This document shows, in pieces, positions 8,617-18,164 of a stretch of DNA of 62,890 nt; positions within the stretch are counted from its first letter, which is position 1, and each line of letters starts with the position of its first letter. The DNA is from Planctomycetota bacterium. GTDB lineage: Bacteria > Planctomycetota > Planctomycetia > Pirellulales > JADFKK01. The stretch is from positions 1 to 62,890 of the forward strand of contig JADFKK010000006.1 of NCBI GenBank assembly GCA_022564995.1. The letters run 5' to 3'. The notes below the pieces were generated by a model. It ran no database searches, had not been told where the DNA came from, and worked only from the letters and a program-made list of their open reading frames with translations. The position numbers and the translations under genes were made by a program.

Positions 8617-9819
8617 TTACTCCGGCATGAAGTGTTGCACGACGGATAACTGCCGCACCTGCTGGCTGGCGGGCTCGTAGATGCGAATCGTTATGCGAAT
8701 TCCACGCAGCGGATGCGAATACGGCGGGCGCGTTTCCAACTCGCCCGGATCGTCGACGACGCCTTGAATGCCGCCGTTGTCGATGCCGTCATAGCCCTCG
8801 TCGATCTTACCGTTCCCGTTCTGGTCTTTGCCGTCGCGTTCATAGAATCGCGGCCAAGTGTCCCAGATGAACGTGATAGGGATAGTATTCCAGCCACCGG
8901 ATATGGGCGGATTTGGCATGCTCGAAAAATGCGACGTCGGCGTCGCCAACTCACTTAACTCTTGTAGATAACCCAAATCGACGTACGCACCCCGGCCGAT
9001 CACGGTGCCGCCGGGCCTGAAACCCGGATCGCCAGGCGCCATAACCCGCTTTTCATTCGAGGCGTCTGCGTAGATCGGTGCTTGTGGGTCCCAGACCTTG
9101 ACGTCGAAGGAGAGCACGTTGGTCAGCACGACATCTTCGCGGCGCGTGGGCAAATTGCTGGGAATCAATTCGGATGGCATCGTTTCGCTACGCTTGCCAT
9201 TCAGCGTACCCCAGCGATTCTCGCGCATGGTCAACTCCGCCAGCCTGCCATCGGTCGTGGATGCGCCGCCCGCACGGCCGTCGGGCAGAACCAATTCGAC
9301 ACGGCGGTAAAGCTTGTATAACTGTTGCACGCCCGGCCGCGGAGTCGCGCTTTGATCGGGCTTGAGATACCAGATCACTTCCGCCACGTACGACTCGTCG
9401 TCGTTCCCACCGGCGCTGTTTCCAGCGGTCGAAACAAACGGCGGGCCTTGGCTACGGACCGTTAGCGCGATGACGTCGTCGGTGTCTCCGAAACGATTGT
9501 CGTTGTTCGGCCAAGAGCTGGGATGATCCTTCAGCGGCCCCTCGATGATCTCGATATATCCTCCACCCGTCTCGGCATCTTGCCATGGCAGGGCTTGGGC
9601 CGTGTGTCCGGCCAGATCGCTTTGCAGCTTCTGTCGGACCGAGCGCAGTTGATCGATCATTTCGATGGTGGCCCGATTGTTGCCCATGCGACCGCCCAGC
9701 ATACTGATCGCGGTGGTCACGGCGGTCATCAGCACCAGCGTGGCGGCGATGGCGACCAGCAACTCGATCAGCGTGACTGCCTTGCGCCGGGCGCGCAACG
9801 AAGTGTTCCGGTATTTCAT
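8617..9819 (-). CDS. Prepilin-type N-terminal methylation domain protein (pseudopilin-like)
   Basis: The ATG at 9819 is preceded by GGAGGAGATGCT, a strong ribosome site. The longer ORF up to 9945 only adds upstream noise. Residues 1-35 are a class III signal: basic YRNTSLRARRK, then AVTLIELLVAIAATLVLMTA with the Glu at +5 of the mature protein. The remaining ~360 residues are unusually long for a pseudopilin and hold a globular domain with GKIDEGYDGIDNGG, a Ca-binding-looking loop. Such proteins are exported by type II or type IV pilus machinery. No other pilus genes are in the window, and the only linked gene is the GH2-like jelly roll downstream. Confidence 0.8.
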   Translation of the reverse strand: MKYRNTSLRARRKAVTLIELLVAIAATLVLMTAVTTAISMLGGRMGNNRATIEMIDQLRSVRQKLQSDLAGHTAQALPWQDAETGGGYIEIIEGPLKDHPSSWPNNDNRFGDTDDVIALTVRSQGPPFVSTAGNSAGGNDDESYVAEVIWYLKPDQSATPRPGVQQLYKLYRRVELVLPDGRAGGASTTDGRLAELTMRENRWGTLNGKRSETMPSELIPSNLPTRREDVVLTNVLSFDVKVWDPQAPIYADASNEKRVMAPGDPGFRPGGTVIGRGAYVDLGYLQELSELATPTSHFSSMPNPPISGGWNTIPITFIWDTWPRFYERDGKDQNGNGKIDEGYDGIDNGGIQGVVDDPGELETRPPYSHPLRGIRITIRIYEPASQQVRQLSVVQHFMPE

Positions 9820-10089
9820 AGCATCTCCTCCTCGTTCCAGGGTCGCACGCTCGCCGGGTTGTCTGTCGCAACGACGGGCACTGACTTGGCGGAAAAGCAG
9901 TAATAGCAGCACGCGACCCAGCATAGCCCCTCTCCTCCATTGCATCGGCTCAGAGGGTTCCTGTCAAGCAAGATTCGCCACCAGCGGCGGCCTTATCTTC
10001 ACATTGTAGCAGAATTCGCCAGGATTCGAGTCAAAAACCAACTCCCCGACCGGGTTGAAAGCTCCAGTAAAGGTATGCTGAAGCATAAT
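9820..10089. other. Intergenic, no gene recognised
   Basis: This is the leader of the pilin-like gene plus the region after the MMPL gene stop (CTA at 10090). It contains two ATTCGCCA direct repeats near 9970 and 10014. No clear terminator was found. Confidence 0.4.
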
Positions 10090-12420
10090 CTACGAAGCCC
10101 GCACAATCATCCGCAGCAGCAGGGGCAGCACGATCAGGTTTCCGATTAGGCCGCCGAGCATCGAGAGGCTGACCAGCACGCCGAAGTAGATGGTCGGCAC
10201 AAACTGGCTGCTGCTGAGGGTGGCGAAGCCGACGATTAGGGCCAGCGTGGAAAAAACGATCGCCCGGCCGACGCTCTGTTGGGCGGCGGCCAGCGCCTCG
10301 TCTCGCGATTGGCCTTCTCGGCGGCGGCGGCGAAAATCAGCCAGGTAATGAATCGAGCTGTCGATCGACAGGCCCATCGACACGGCGGCGATCATCGCGG
10401 CGCCCATGTTGATCTTCAAATCGAGCCAGCCCATCATGCCGGTGACCATCACAATCGGCAGCGCATTGGGCACCAGCGCGGCCAGCCCCAGAGAGACGCT
10501 CCGCGTGGCGACGATCATCATCAGCCCGATTCCCAGACAGGCGACGGCGAAGGTGATCCACTGATCTCGGATCATGCTGTCGATCAGATTGGCCAACAGC
10601 ACATAAAACCCGGTCACCTCGGCGGCAGGTGTCTCTCCGTTGTCGTCGGTAGTGGCTGGAAAATGTTGCCGGCTGATCCGCTGGACCTCTTCGATCAGCG
10701 CGGTTTTGGTGGCCGACGATTGCTGCTCGGAAGAGCGCAGCATGATCCGCAGGTAATGCTGCCGGATGTTATCGCTTTGCCCGCTGTTATTTTTCTCATC
10801 GGTGCCGCGCAGCGTCTGCATGAACTTCGGCATTTTCCCCTGCATGACCTTCGCTCGCAACTCTGCGGTGGGAAGCAGCCGCGTGATGGACAGCGATTTG
10901 CTCGCAGCGTCTACATCAGCCAGGCTTAGCACCTTGCCCAGCTTGGCGGGTGGTTCGTCGCCAGCGTCGACGTTGACTTCAATCGCCCTCAGATCATTCT
11001 CCAATTCCCTCACGCGATCCAAATAGGCATCATTGAGATACTCCGGCGCCGGTACGATCACGTCCCACACTCCGGCGCCTCCCAATTCGCTTTCGACCAA
11101 CTTGTAGGACTGCACCACAGGACTGTCGGAGCGAAAGTTCTTGGTAAAGTCACTTTCTACTTCCAGCCGGTGTGCGCCGGAGCCGACCGCCACGGCCGCC
11201 AAGAGTGTCATGGCGGCGACCGATTTTGGTTTTCGCTCAACGAGGCGAAACGTGCCGTGCAGCAGGCGATCCAAGGCACCTTCTCCCCAGGCCCGCTGGG
11301 GATCGACGTCGAATCGGCCCCACAGCACCAGCGGCGGCACGAGGAGTGCGACACTAAGAATCACCAACAGCGCGCCGATGGCCATCATCACGCCAAAATC
11401 TCGGACCGGCCCGACGTCGGTGACCAGCAAGGCGGAGAAACCCACGGCGTCGGTGGCGCAAGCCCAACAGATTGGGCCGGCCAGAATCGCGCCGGTGGCG
11501 GCCAGCGCATCGCGAGGTGACGCGCCGGACTGACGCGCCTCGCGAAAGCGGACGATCACATGGACCATCGTGGCCACACCGATCACGGTCACGATCGCCG
11601 TGAGCATCGTGCTGACCATGCTCAGATGCAGGCCGGACAACACGAGCGCGGCTCTCGTCAATAGTAGCGTCAACTGCACGACTGCAAGCGGGATCAGCAC
11701 CCAGCGGAGGCTGCGAAAACAGAGTGCAATCGTCAGTGCCAACAGCGCCGTCGACGTCCAGCCCAGGAAATTGCCATCTTCCTCGATATAGCGAAACCCG
11801 TCGGTAACCATCACCGGCTCGCCGGCGAGCATCACGGGCTCGCCGGCGAGCATGTCACGCGAAAACACGTCGCTGGCGTGGCGTAATCCGTCGATGGTCA
11901 CTCTTCGCGACGCCTCAGCGGTGGATTCCGGTTCGAGCATACATACGATGGCCGCGGTGCGATGGTCGGCCGAGTGCGTGTAACCTTCAAACAGCGACAG
12001 AAACTTGCTTGCCGCAGCATGATTGTCGTCGAGTATCCCGTCGCTCGGCCCAAAAGGTGTCGTCAACAGTACGTGATGAACGTCGGCCAGGCTAAGCGCG
12101 TCCTTGACGCCGGGCACTTCTTTAAGATCGGCCGTAATTTTCTCCAGCCGATCGAGTCCTCGGCCGTCTTCGTGCAATAGCTCTTTGTCGCGGTAGACCG
12201 CCAGCACGATTTCGTTGCCGCCGAAGGTCCGCTTGAGTTTCTCGTACGGCGCCAACAGCGGATCGTCCGGGGCGAACATGTTTTCGATCGAGCGATCGAA
12301 CTGAAGCTGGCGCGACGGACCGTAAGCGGCGGCCGCGGCGACCACGGCAATTGCCAGCAGCGCCCAACGCCAGGAAATGAACTGGCGGCTGATTCGTTCG
12401 GCGAAAGTGGGGCTCGTCAT
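10090..12420 (-). CDS. MMPL/RND-superfamily exporter
   Basis: The protein has 776 residues from ATG 12420, which is preceded by an AGGATCC-type site; a longer frame to 12573 would prepend non-signal sequence. The architecture is that of HpnN/YdgH-like exporters: TM1 near residue 20, a periplasmic loop, five TM helices (LGWTSTALLALTIALCF onward), then a repeat of TM, loop and five TM ending in LIGNLIVLPLLLRMI. GLSIDSSIHYLADFRRRRREG is the typical sterol-sensing-like segment with the Asp of TM4/TM10. Family members move lipids or hopanoids across the inner membrane. Two adjacent copies of MLAGEPV in the first periplasmic loop mark a 21-bp in-frame duplication. Confidence 0.85.
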   Translation of the reverse strand: MTSPTFAERISRQFISWRWALLAIAVVAAAAAYGPSRQLQFDRSIENMFAPDDPLLAPYEKLKRTFGGNEIVLAVYRDKELLHEDGRGLDRLEKITADLKEVPGVKDALSLADVHHVLLTTPFGPSDGILDDNHAAASKFLSLFEGYTHSADHRTAAIVCMLEPESTAEASRRVTIDGLRHASDVFSRDMLAGEPVMLAGEPVMVTDGFRYIEEDGNFLGWTSTALLALTIALCFRSLRWVLIPLAVVQLTLLLTRAALVLSGLHLSMVSTMLTAIVTVIGVATMVHVIVRFREARQSGASPRDALAATGAILAGPICWACATDAVGFSALLVTDVGPVRDFGVMMAIGALLVILSVALLVPPLVLWGRFDVDPQRAWGEGALDRLLHGTFRLVERKPKSVAAMTLLAAVAVGSGAHRLEVESDFTKNFRSDSPVVQSYKLVESELGGAGVWDVIVPAPEYLNDAYLDRVRELENDLRAIEVNVDAGDEPPAKLGKVLSLADVDAASKSLSITRLLPTAELRAKVMQGKMPKFMQTLRGTDEKNNSGQSDNIRQHYLRIMLRSSEQQSSATKTALIEEVQRISRQHFPATTDDNGETPAAEVTGFYVLLANLIDSMIRDQWITFAVACLGIGLMMIVATRSVSLGLAALVPNALPIVMVTGMMGWLDLKINMGAAMIAAVSMGLSIDSSIHYLADFRRRRREGQSRDEALAAAQQSVGRAIVFSTLALIVGFATLSSSQFVPTIYFGVLVSLSMLGGLIGNLIVLPLLLRMIVRAS
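11810..11851. repeat. 21-bp tandem duplication inside the MMPL gene
   Basis: Two copies of a 21-nt unit differing at one base encode MLAGEPV twice in frame in the first periplasmic loop. This is probably a recent slippage event. Confidence 0.85.
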
Positions 12421-12951
12421 CGGTGGATCCTGACGGCAAAAGAGCATGGTGAGCCCATTATCAGCGCTACAGCACCAGGTTTCAAAGACCGATGCCGTGT
12501 AATTCGTGCGGGGACTGGGGGCCAGGGGCTGGGGACTAGGGAAACATTGCTTTCGACTTGTCCGGCCCCCCATTTCCCGCCCCCCATTTCCCGCCCCCAG
12601 TCCCCCGCTTCTCGGGAAACGATTCGGAGTAGACGCGGCACGCGCGCTGCGTTCCGGTGATTTCGCGAAGCGAAACTACCTCAAAACGCGGCAAGATGCC
12701 GCGTCTACTTTGCCCGAACAGGACCGATTGTAGATTCGTAAGTTGTTGTGCGGTAGTGGGTTAAGGTCATTTCCTGGAGTCGTAACGCGCCTTGACCCCT
12801 GGCGAGCTTCGTCCGTATAATCCCCCGCTCGTCGGCCGCCGCCGGCCGTCTAACAGGTTTCCTCACCACGACTTACGCCAGCCCAACAGACCCTGCACGC
12901 CGCCCCGGCAAGGACGCCGTTCTGCACCGTTTCGATTCAACAATCGCCGCA
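12421..12951. repeat. 530-bp divergent intergenic region with repeats
   Basis: This region separates the minus-strand MMPL gene from the plus-strand LptD-like gene and should hold both promoters. It contains a G/C-rich inverted block (GGGGACTGGGGGCCAGGGGC near 12513 against CCCCCCATTTCCCGCCCCC near 12570). It also holds a tagacgcggc repeat pair at 12630-12713, whose right part ACGCGGCAAGATGCCGCGTC is itself a hairpin. No gene is recognised. Confidence 0.5.
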
Positions 12952-15900
12952 TTGAGCGCGGTCCGCAGACGACTCTCGCCTGCCGGCTGCGCCCGCGCTG
13001 CGGCCCAGTTGGCGCTGGTTTTCTTGGCGACCATGTTCATCGGCAACCGCCCTGTCGCGGCCGACGTTCAGCTGCCCGAGGCCGACCCGGCGCAGCCGCT
13101 CTCGATCTCGGCCGATTACGCAGCGCGGTGGACGCAAGGCAACGTCGAGATTTGGGTGCTGCGCGGCCGCTGCTCCGTGAGCCAGGGCGCCACCACGGCT
13201 CGCGGCGGCGAGGCGGTCGTGTGGATCGAAAATAACCGCCGGTCATCTTCACTCGCCCGCGACGTCACCGTTTATCTGGAGGGCGGCGTGCAGGTGGATT
13301 ATCGGCGCGGCGGAGTCAACATTTCGCGAGGCCGACGAGACAGCACGGCGCAGATTCGCGACAAAACATGGCTGGGCAATTTTCGCGCTCGCGGCGGGCT
13401 GAACATGCGCGTGCCCCGTGTGCAGTCGGAGCCGCGAGCAAAGCCGGCGATTCTCCAGCGGGCCGTGGCGCGACGCAGGGCGAAGGGTGCCACGGGCAGC
13501 TCTGCATTTGCTGGATCACGTAAATCGCTTGGCAAGGGCGGACAAGCCGCCCATGGCACCCGACAAGAAAACCACGCGATCCGGCGGGTGCAATTCACCA
13601 CGCCGATCAAGACAACAACTCGCGGCCCCGCGGCTCCACCCCGCGGCACCCGCCGAGTTCGCGTCTTTCCTCGCGGCGGCGGCGGCATTCAGGCGGAATG
13701 GTTTCCCAGCAATCGGCCCAACGAGCGAATCGCGATCATCGACAATGGCGTGCAACTGCTGATCGACGGGGTTACGATGGACGATTTCGGCGGCGGCACC
13801 GGAACGATCGACGTTTCGACCGACCGGCTGGTGATCTGGTTTACCGGCAAGGACTTGCCCAACTTGCGCGGCGGCGGCGATGGCACCTTGCAGTCCGAAA
13901 ACCTGCCGCTGGAAATCTACATGGAGGGCAACATCGAATTTCGCCAGGGCGGCGACCGGGTGATCTATGCCCAGCGAATGTATTACGACGTCGCCAACCG
14001 CACCGGCACGATTCTCGACGCCGAGATAATCTCGCCGGTCCGAGAGTACCAGGGCCACGTGCGAGTGCGGGCCAAGTCGATTCGGCAGGTCGACGCCGAT
14101 CGGTTTCTCCTCCGCGACGCCGTGCTGACCACCAGCGAACTCGGCGTGCCGCGCTATTCGATCACGTCCGATTCGATCTTGTTCGAGGATCTGCAATTTC
14201 CGCGGATCGACCCGATGACCGGCCTGGTGGAACTGGACCAAGACGGCCGCGCCGTGGTCGACCACCGGAGAATGGCCAGCAGCTCTCACAATTTCCTGCG
14301 CATCGAAGGGGTGCCGATTTTCTATTGGCCGACGATGGCCACCAATCTCGACGAGCGGAGCCTGTACATCAACCGGCTGCGGGTCAAGAGCGACCGAATC
14401 TTCGGGCAACAAGTCCACTCGCAGTGGAACGGATACCAGATGTTCGGCTTTCGCAACCCGCTCAAAGGCACCGAGTGGGACATCGACCTGGACTACCTCA
14501 GCGACCGGGGTCTGGGCGTGGGCACGGCGTTTCGTTACGACCGAGACGAACTATTCGGACTCACCGGGCGTCCGGCCGGATTCGTCGACGCCTGGTTCAT
14601 CAACGACAATGGGCGGGACGATTTAGGCCGCGACCGCCTGGGACTGGTGCCCGAGGAAGACGTTCGCGGGCGGATATTGTGGCGACACCGGCAGCAGCTT
14701 TGGGACGATTATCAACTGACGGCCGAGTTGGGCTACATCACCGACCGCAACTTTCTGGAGCAGTATTACGAAAACGAATGGGACGGGTTCAAGGACCAGC
14801 GGACCGGCGTCGAGTTGAAATACACGAACGACAACATCTCCTGGAGCCTTAGCAGCGATGTGCGGATCAACGACTTCTTTACCCAAACCGAGTGGCTGCC
14901 GCGGGCGGATCATTTTTGGCTCGGCCAGTCGCTGTTTTTCAATCGGCTCACCTGGTACGAACACACGCAAGTCGGCTATGCCCGGCTGCGCACGGCCGAC
15001 CCGCCGGCCAACGCGTCCGAATTGGCCAAGTTTGCGCTGCTGCCCGGCGAGACCGCCGAGGTCGAAGGCGAGCGGTTCGTCACGCGGCAGGAAATCGACA
15101 TGCCGTTTCAATTGGGCGTGGTCAAATTCGTGCCGTATCTACTGGGCGAAGCGGCCCATTGGGGATCGGACCTCAGCGGCAAAGACAACCAGCGGCTGTT
15201 CGGCCAAATCGGCTTGCGGGCCAGCCTGCCGATCTGGAAAGTCAACCCGGCCGTCGACAACCCGCTGTTCGATCTGCACGGGTTGGCACATAAAGTTACG
15301 TTCGACTTTGAGATGAGCTATGCGGACGCCAATCGGAACCTAACGGAGTTTCCGCTGTACGATGCGATCGACGACGACTCGATCGAACATTTTCGCCGGC
15401 GGTTTGCCTTCGACCCGGTGTTCGACCGGCGGTTTTACGCCCTGCGGAGCGGTCTGGCCGGTTGGGTCACGTCGCCCAGCGTGGAAATTGCCGATGACAT
15501 GGCCATCATGCGGTTCGGTATGCATCAACGCTGGCAAACCAAGCGCGGCCCGACGGGCGCGCAGCAGACGATCGACTGGATCACGCTCGACGTCGATGGC
15601 ACCTGGTTTCCGAACGAGGACCGCGACAACTTCGGCGAGTCGCTGGGGCTGGTCGATTACGACTTCCGCTGGCATGTCGGCGACCGGCTGACGCTGCTCT
15701 CCGACGGCATTTTCGACTTTTTCGACGGCGGGCAATCGCTGTTCACCGTCGGCGGTTTTTTGAATCGGCCCGAAAACGGCAGCATCTACCTCGGCTATCG
15801 TTCGCTGCAAGGCCCGATCAATTCCCAGGTTCTGGCTACCTCGTTCATCTACCGCATGAGCGAACATTGGATCGGCTCGTTCGGCACAGCGGTCGACCTG

Positions 15901-16101
15901 GGCGACGAAGGCAACATCGGCCAGCACTTCGCCGTGACCCGCATCGGCGAATCGTTCATTGTCCGCGTCGGCGTCAACGTCGACGAAGGCAAGGACAACG
16001 TCGGCGTCAGCCTGGCCATCGAGCCGGTATTCATGAAGCGATCGAGACTTAGTCGCACCGACCTAATGCACCTGCCGGTCGGAGGAATCGGCCGGCTATA
16101 A
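12952..16101 (+). CDS. lptD: LptD/OstA-like outer-membrane assembly protein
   Basis: The frame encodes ~1049 residues from TTG 12952 and could start a little upstream. A signal peptide is visible (AAAQLALVFLATMFIGNRPVAA). An OstA-type beta-taco region follows: repeated strands up to ~residue 470 with ENLPLEIYMEGNIEFRQGG and VIYAQRMYYDVANRTGTI. It is interrupted by a basic low-complexity insert (~165-240). The C-terminal ~570 residues are alternating aromatic strands typical of a large beta-barrel. LptD inserts lipopolysaccharide into the outer membrane. It is longer than the usual ~780 residues and has almost no cysteines, so the conserved disulfides of E. coli LptD are absent. The downstream dgkA-like gene begins 4 nt after the stop, suggesting an envelope-lipid operon. 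Confidence 0.75.
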   Translation: MSAVRRRLSPAGCARAAAQLALVFLATMFIGNRPVAADVQLPEADPAQPLSISADYAARWTQGNVEIWVLRGRCSVSQGATTARGGEAVVWIENNRRSSSLARDVTVYLEGGVQVDYRRGGVNISRGRRDSTAQIRDKTWLGNFRARGGLNMRVPRVQSEPRAKPAILQRAVARRRAKGATGSSAFAGSRKSLGKGGQAAHGTRQENHAIRRVQFTTPIKTTTRGPAAPPRGTRRVRVFPRGGGGIQAEWFPSNRPNERIAIIDNGVQLLIDGVTMDDFGGGTGTIDVSTDRLVIWFTGKDLPNLRGGGDGTLQSENLPLEIYMEGNIEFRQGGDRVIYAQRMYYDVANRTGTILDAEIISPVREYQGHVRVRAKSIRQVDADRFLLRDAVLTTSELGVPRYSITSDSILFEDLQFPRIDPMTGLVELDQDGRAVVDHRRMASSSHNFLRIEGVPIFYWPTMATNLDERSLYINRLRVKSDRIFGQQVHSQWNGYQMFGFRNPLKGTEWDIDLDYLSDRGLGVGTAFRYDRDELFGLTGRPAGFVDAWFINDNGRDDLGRDRLGLVPEEDVRGRILWRHRQQLWDDYQLTAELGYITDRNFLEQYYENEWDGFKDQRTGVELKYTNDNISWSLSSDVRINDFFTQTEWLPRADHFWLGQSLFFNRLTWYEHTQVGYARLRTADPPANASELAKFALLPGETAEVEGERFVTRQEIDMPFQLGVVKFVPYLLGEAAHWGSDLSGKDNQRLFGQIGLRASLPIWKVNPAVDNPLFDLHGLAHKVTFDFEMSYADANRNLTEFPLYDAIDDDSIEHFRRRFAFDPVFDRRFYALRSGLAGWVTSPSVEIADDMAIMRFGMHQRWQTKRGPTGAQQTIDWITLDVDGTWFPNEDRDNFGESLGLVDYDFRWHVGDRLTLLSDGIFDFFDGGQSLFTVGGFLNRPENGSIYLGYRSLQGPINSQVLATSFIYRMSEHWIGSFGTAVDLGDEGNIGQHFAVTRIGESFIVRVGVNVDEGKDNVGVSLAIEPVFMKRSRLSRTDLMHLPVGGIGRL

Positions 16102-16105
16102 ATTC

Positions 16106-16501
16106 ATGTCACCACCACCAACCAACCGCGGCTGGATCAACAAATTCGCCGACGCCTTTAGCGGCCTGGCGCTCGGTGTGCGCGGGCAGAGCAGCTTCCA
16201 CGTTCACTTCGTCATGACCGCGGCGGTCATGGCGGTCGCGGCATACGTCCGCGTCACGACGATCGAGTGGTGTCTGCTCGTGCTCTGCATCACGCTCGTA
16301 CTGACCGCCGAGATGTTCAACAGCGCCCTGGAGTATCTGGCCCGAGCCATCGACCGGGAACACAACCCGGACCTCGGCGCCGCGCTGGACATCGGCAGCG
16401 CCGCCGTGCTGGTCGCGTCGCTGGGCGCCGTCGCGATCGGCGTGATGATCCTCGGGCTGCGACTCGGCGCGATGCTCGGTTGGTGGCCCGAGATGTTCTG
16501 A
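16106..16501 (+). CDS. dgkA: DgkA-family diacylglycerol/undecaprenol kinase-like protein
   Basis: The 131-residue product has three TM helices and the DgkA core: GVRGQSSFHVHF, CITLVLTAEMFNSALEYLARAIDRE and AALDIGSAAVLVASLGA. The family phosphorylates diacylglycerol or undecaprenol at the inner membrane. The Glu, Asn and Glu of AEMFNSALE and the Asp of ALDIGS are present. The Lys normally preceding that Asp (AKD) is Leu here, and the N-terminal Glu that helps bind Mg-ATP is not obvious. It is therefore a divergent member whose activity should not be assumed. It follows the LptD-like gene by 4 nt. Confidence 0.8.
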   Translation: MSPPPTNRGWINKFADAFSGLALGVRGQSSFHVHFVMTAAVMAVAAYVRVTTIEWCLLVLCITLVLTAEMFNSALEYLARAIDREHNPDLGAALDIGSAAVLVASLGAVAIGVMILGLRLGAMLGWWPEMF

Positions 16502-16547
16502 TCGCCAAGAGATATCGGCAACAGGGCGAGCGGCAGAATATGAAATA

Positions 16548-16610
16548 CCAGCACGCAGCGCAAGCAAGTGTGTCTTCTTGACTCACTCGCTTGCGCGTCG
16601 TGCTAGTATT
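16548..16610. repeat. Palindromic repeat family C, divergent copy
   Basis: The left arm CCAGCACGCAGCGCAAGCAA and right arm CTCGCTTGCGCGTCGTGCTA are related to the better-conserved copies at 43115-43188 and 50356-50421. It lies between the dgkA-like gene and the 3' end of folA and may act as a bidirectional transcript end. Confidence 0.7.
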
Positions 16611-16659
16611 TGGTAAGTGTTCATTTGCCGCTGGCCTAAGTGCTGGCCTCTTTGCACGT

Positions 16660-17154
16660 TCAACCAGCGTCGACCCGTCGTTCACACACCAAGAAGCTAT
16701 AATCAAAATCGTTCCGCTCATCCGCTGCTTTTCGTTCTTCACTGGCGAGCGTCCACATGTCATCCTCGAATGGCGGCAAATAAACATCGCCTTCGAGCTC
16801 CGCGTGAACCAGCGTCATGTAAAGCCGACTTGCTCGCGGCAGCGCTTCGCGAAACACCTCGGCTCCGCCGATCACAAACGCTTCGTAATCTAGGGCCACC
16901 AGCGACAGCGCTTCGTCCAAGCTGCCCGCCGTCTCGATTCCCTCCGCCGCGTAATCCGCCTGCCGGGTAATCACGATCGAACGCCGGTCCGGCAGCGGGC
17001 GGCCGATCGATTCGTAGGTCTTGCGGCCCATGATGATCGCATGGCCGATAGTCAATCGGCGAAACCGCCGCAAATCGGCCGTCAGATGCCAGGGCAGATC
17101 TCCGCCGCGACCGATTAGCCGGTTCTCGCTCATCGCCACAATTACCGAAAGCAT
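16660..17154 (-). CDS. folA: Dihydrofolate reductase
   Basis: A 164-residue DHFR with the expected blocks: VIVAMSENRLIGRGGDLPWH (nicotinamide/substrate loop), the Asp in HLTADLRRFRRLT, IIMGRKTYESIGRPLPDR (NADPH phosphate site), and VIGGAEVFREAL. It reduces dihydrofolate to tetrahydrofolate with NADPH. The gene starts 27 nt after the thyA stop on the same strand, the classic pairing in which DHFR recycles the dihydrofolate made by thymidylate synthase. Confidence 0.97.
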   Translation of the reverse strand: MLSVIVAMSENRLIGRGGDLPWHLTADLRRFRRLTIGHAIIMGRKTYESIGRPLPDRRSIVITRQADYAAEGIETAGSLDEALSLVALDYEAFVIGGAEVFREALPRASRLYMTLVHAELEGDVYLPPFEDDMWTLASEERKAADERNDFDYSFLVCERRVDAG

Positions 17155-17181
17155 GATATGGCCACCATTACACAGCGACTG

Positions 17182-17976
17182 TTATACGGCCACGGGTGCG
17201 GGAATGTGCGGGTGCGGGTCGTAATTTTCGATCGCGAAGTCTTCGTAGTCGAAGTCGAAGATCGAGCGGACGTTGTCATTCAGCACGAGGGTCGGCAGCT
17301 CTCGCGGCTGGCGCGCGAGTTGCAATTTCGCCTCGTCGAGGTGATTGCGATACAGATGTACGTCGCCGAACGTGTGAATGAACTCGCCCGGCTGCAGATC
17401 GGTCACTTGGGCAATCATCGCGGTCAACAGCGCGTAAGAGGCCACATTAAACGGCACGCCGAGAAACACATCGGCGCTGCGCTGATAAAGCTGGCACGAG
17501 AGCCGCCCCTCGGACACGTAAAACTGAAACAGCATGTGACACGGCGGCAGTTTCATCTGGGCCACTTCGGCCACATTCCAGGCGCTAACCACCAGCCGGC
17601 GAGAATCGGGATTGGTCTGAATTTGTTCGACCAGCTCGCTGATCTGATCGATCTGTCCGCCACCCGGCGTCGGCCAGCTTCGCCATTGATGCCCATAGAC
17701 CGGGCCTAGCTCGCCAGCGTCGTCGGCCCATTCGTTCCAGATTCGCACACCGTGGTCGTTCAGATATTTGACGTTCGTTTCGCCGCGCAAAAACCACAGC
17801 AACTCGTAAATAATCGACTTGACGTGCAGCTTCTTGGTCGTCAGCAGCGGAAACCCGGCCGATAGATCGAACCGCATCTGATAGCCAAACACGCTCCGCG
17901 TGCCGGTTCCGGTGCGGTCGTCCTTTTCCACTCCGTCGTCGAGGATATGCTGCAAAAGATCGAGGTATTGTCGCAT
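17182..17976 (-). CDS. thyA: Thymidylate synthase
   Basis: This 264-residue ThyA aligns along its length with the E. coli enzyme as I remember it. Landmarks are [41 protein letters not shown], the catalytic Cys in [31 protein letters not shown], and [10 protein letters not shown]. It methylates dUMP using methylene-tetrahydrofolate. ATG 17976 ([12 protein letters not shown]) matches the usual N-terminus better than the ATG at 18003. It is the first gene of a thyA-folA transcript. Confidence 0.97.
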   Translation of the reverse strand: MRQYLDLLQHILDDGVEKDDRTGTGTRSVFGYQMRFDLSAGFPLLTTKKLHVKSIIYELLWFLRGETNVKYLNDHGVRIWNEWADDAGELGPVYGHQWRSWPTPGGGQIDQISELVEQIQTNPDSRRLVVSAWNVAEVAQMKLPPCHMLFQFYVSEGRLSCQLYQRSADVFLGVPFNVASYALLTAMIAQVTDLQPGEFIHTFGDVHLYRNHLDEAKLQLARQPRELPTLVLNDNVRSIFDFDYEDFAIENYDPHPHIPAPVAV

Positions 17977-18135
17977 TGCCGCGGCTCCGAAAAGATCATC
18001 CATGACGCGAAACGGTATTGTAGCGGGCCGGAGCCCCTGGGTAAACGAGGCGCGCGAGGGGGGTGATGGGGTCTTTTGAATCGCGCCAAGTACAAACCCG
18101 CCTACGCAAAAAAATCAAACGGGAGATTGAAGAAG

Positions 18136-18164
18136 CGCCCCGTTCAATAACGGGGCGTTTCTTT
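18136..18164 (+). terminator. Rho-independent terminator-like hairpin
   Basis: A perfect 9-bp stem CGCCCCGTT / AACGGGGCG with loop CAAT is followed by TTTCTTT on the plus strand. It lies between the start of thyA and the next hairpin. No plus-strand gene precedes it, so its transcript is unknown. Confidence 0.7.
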
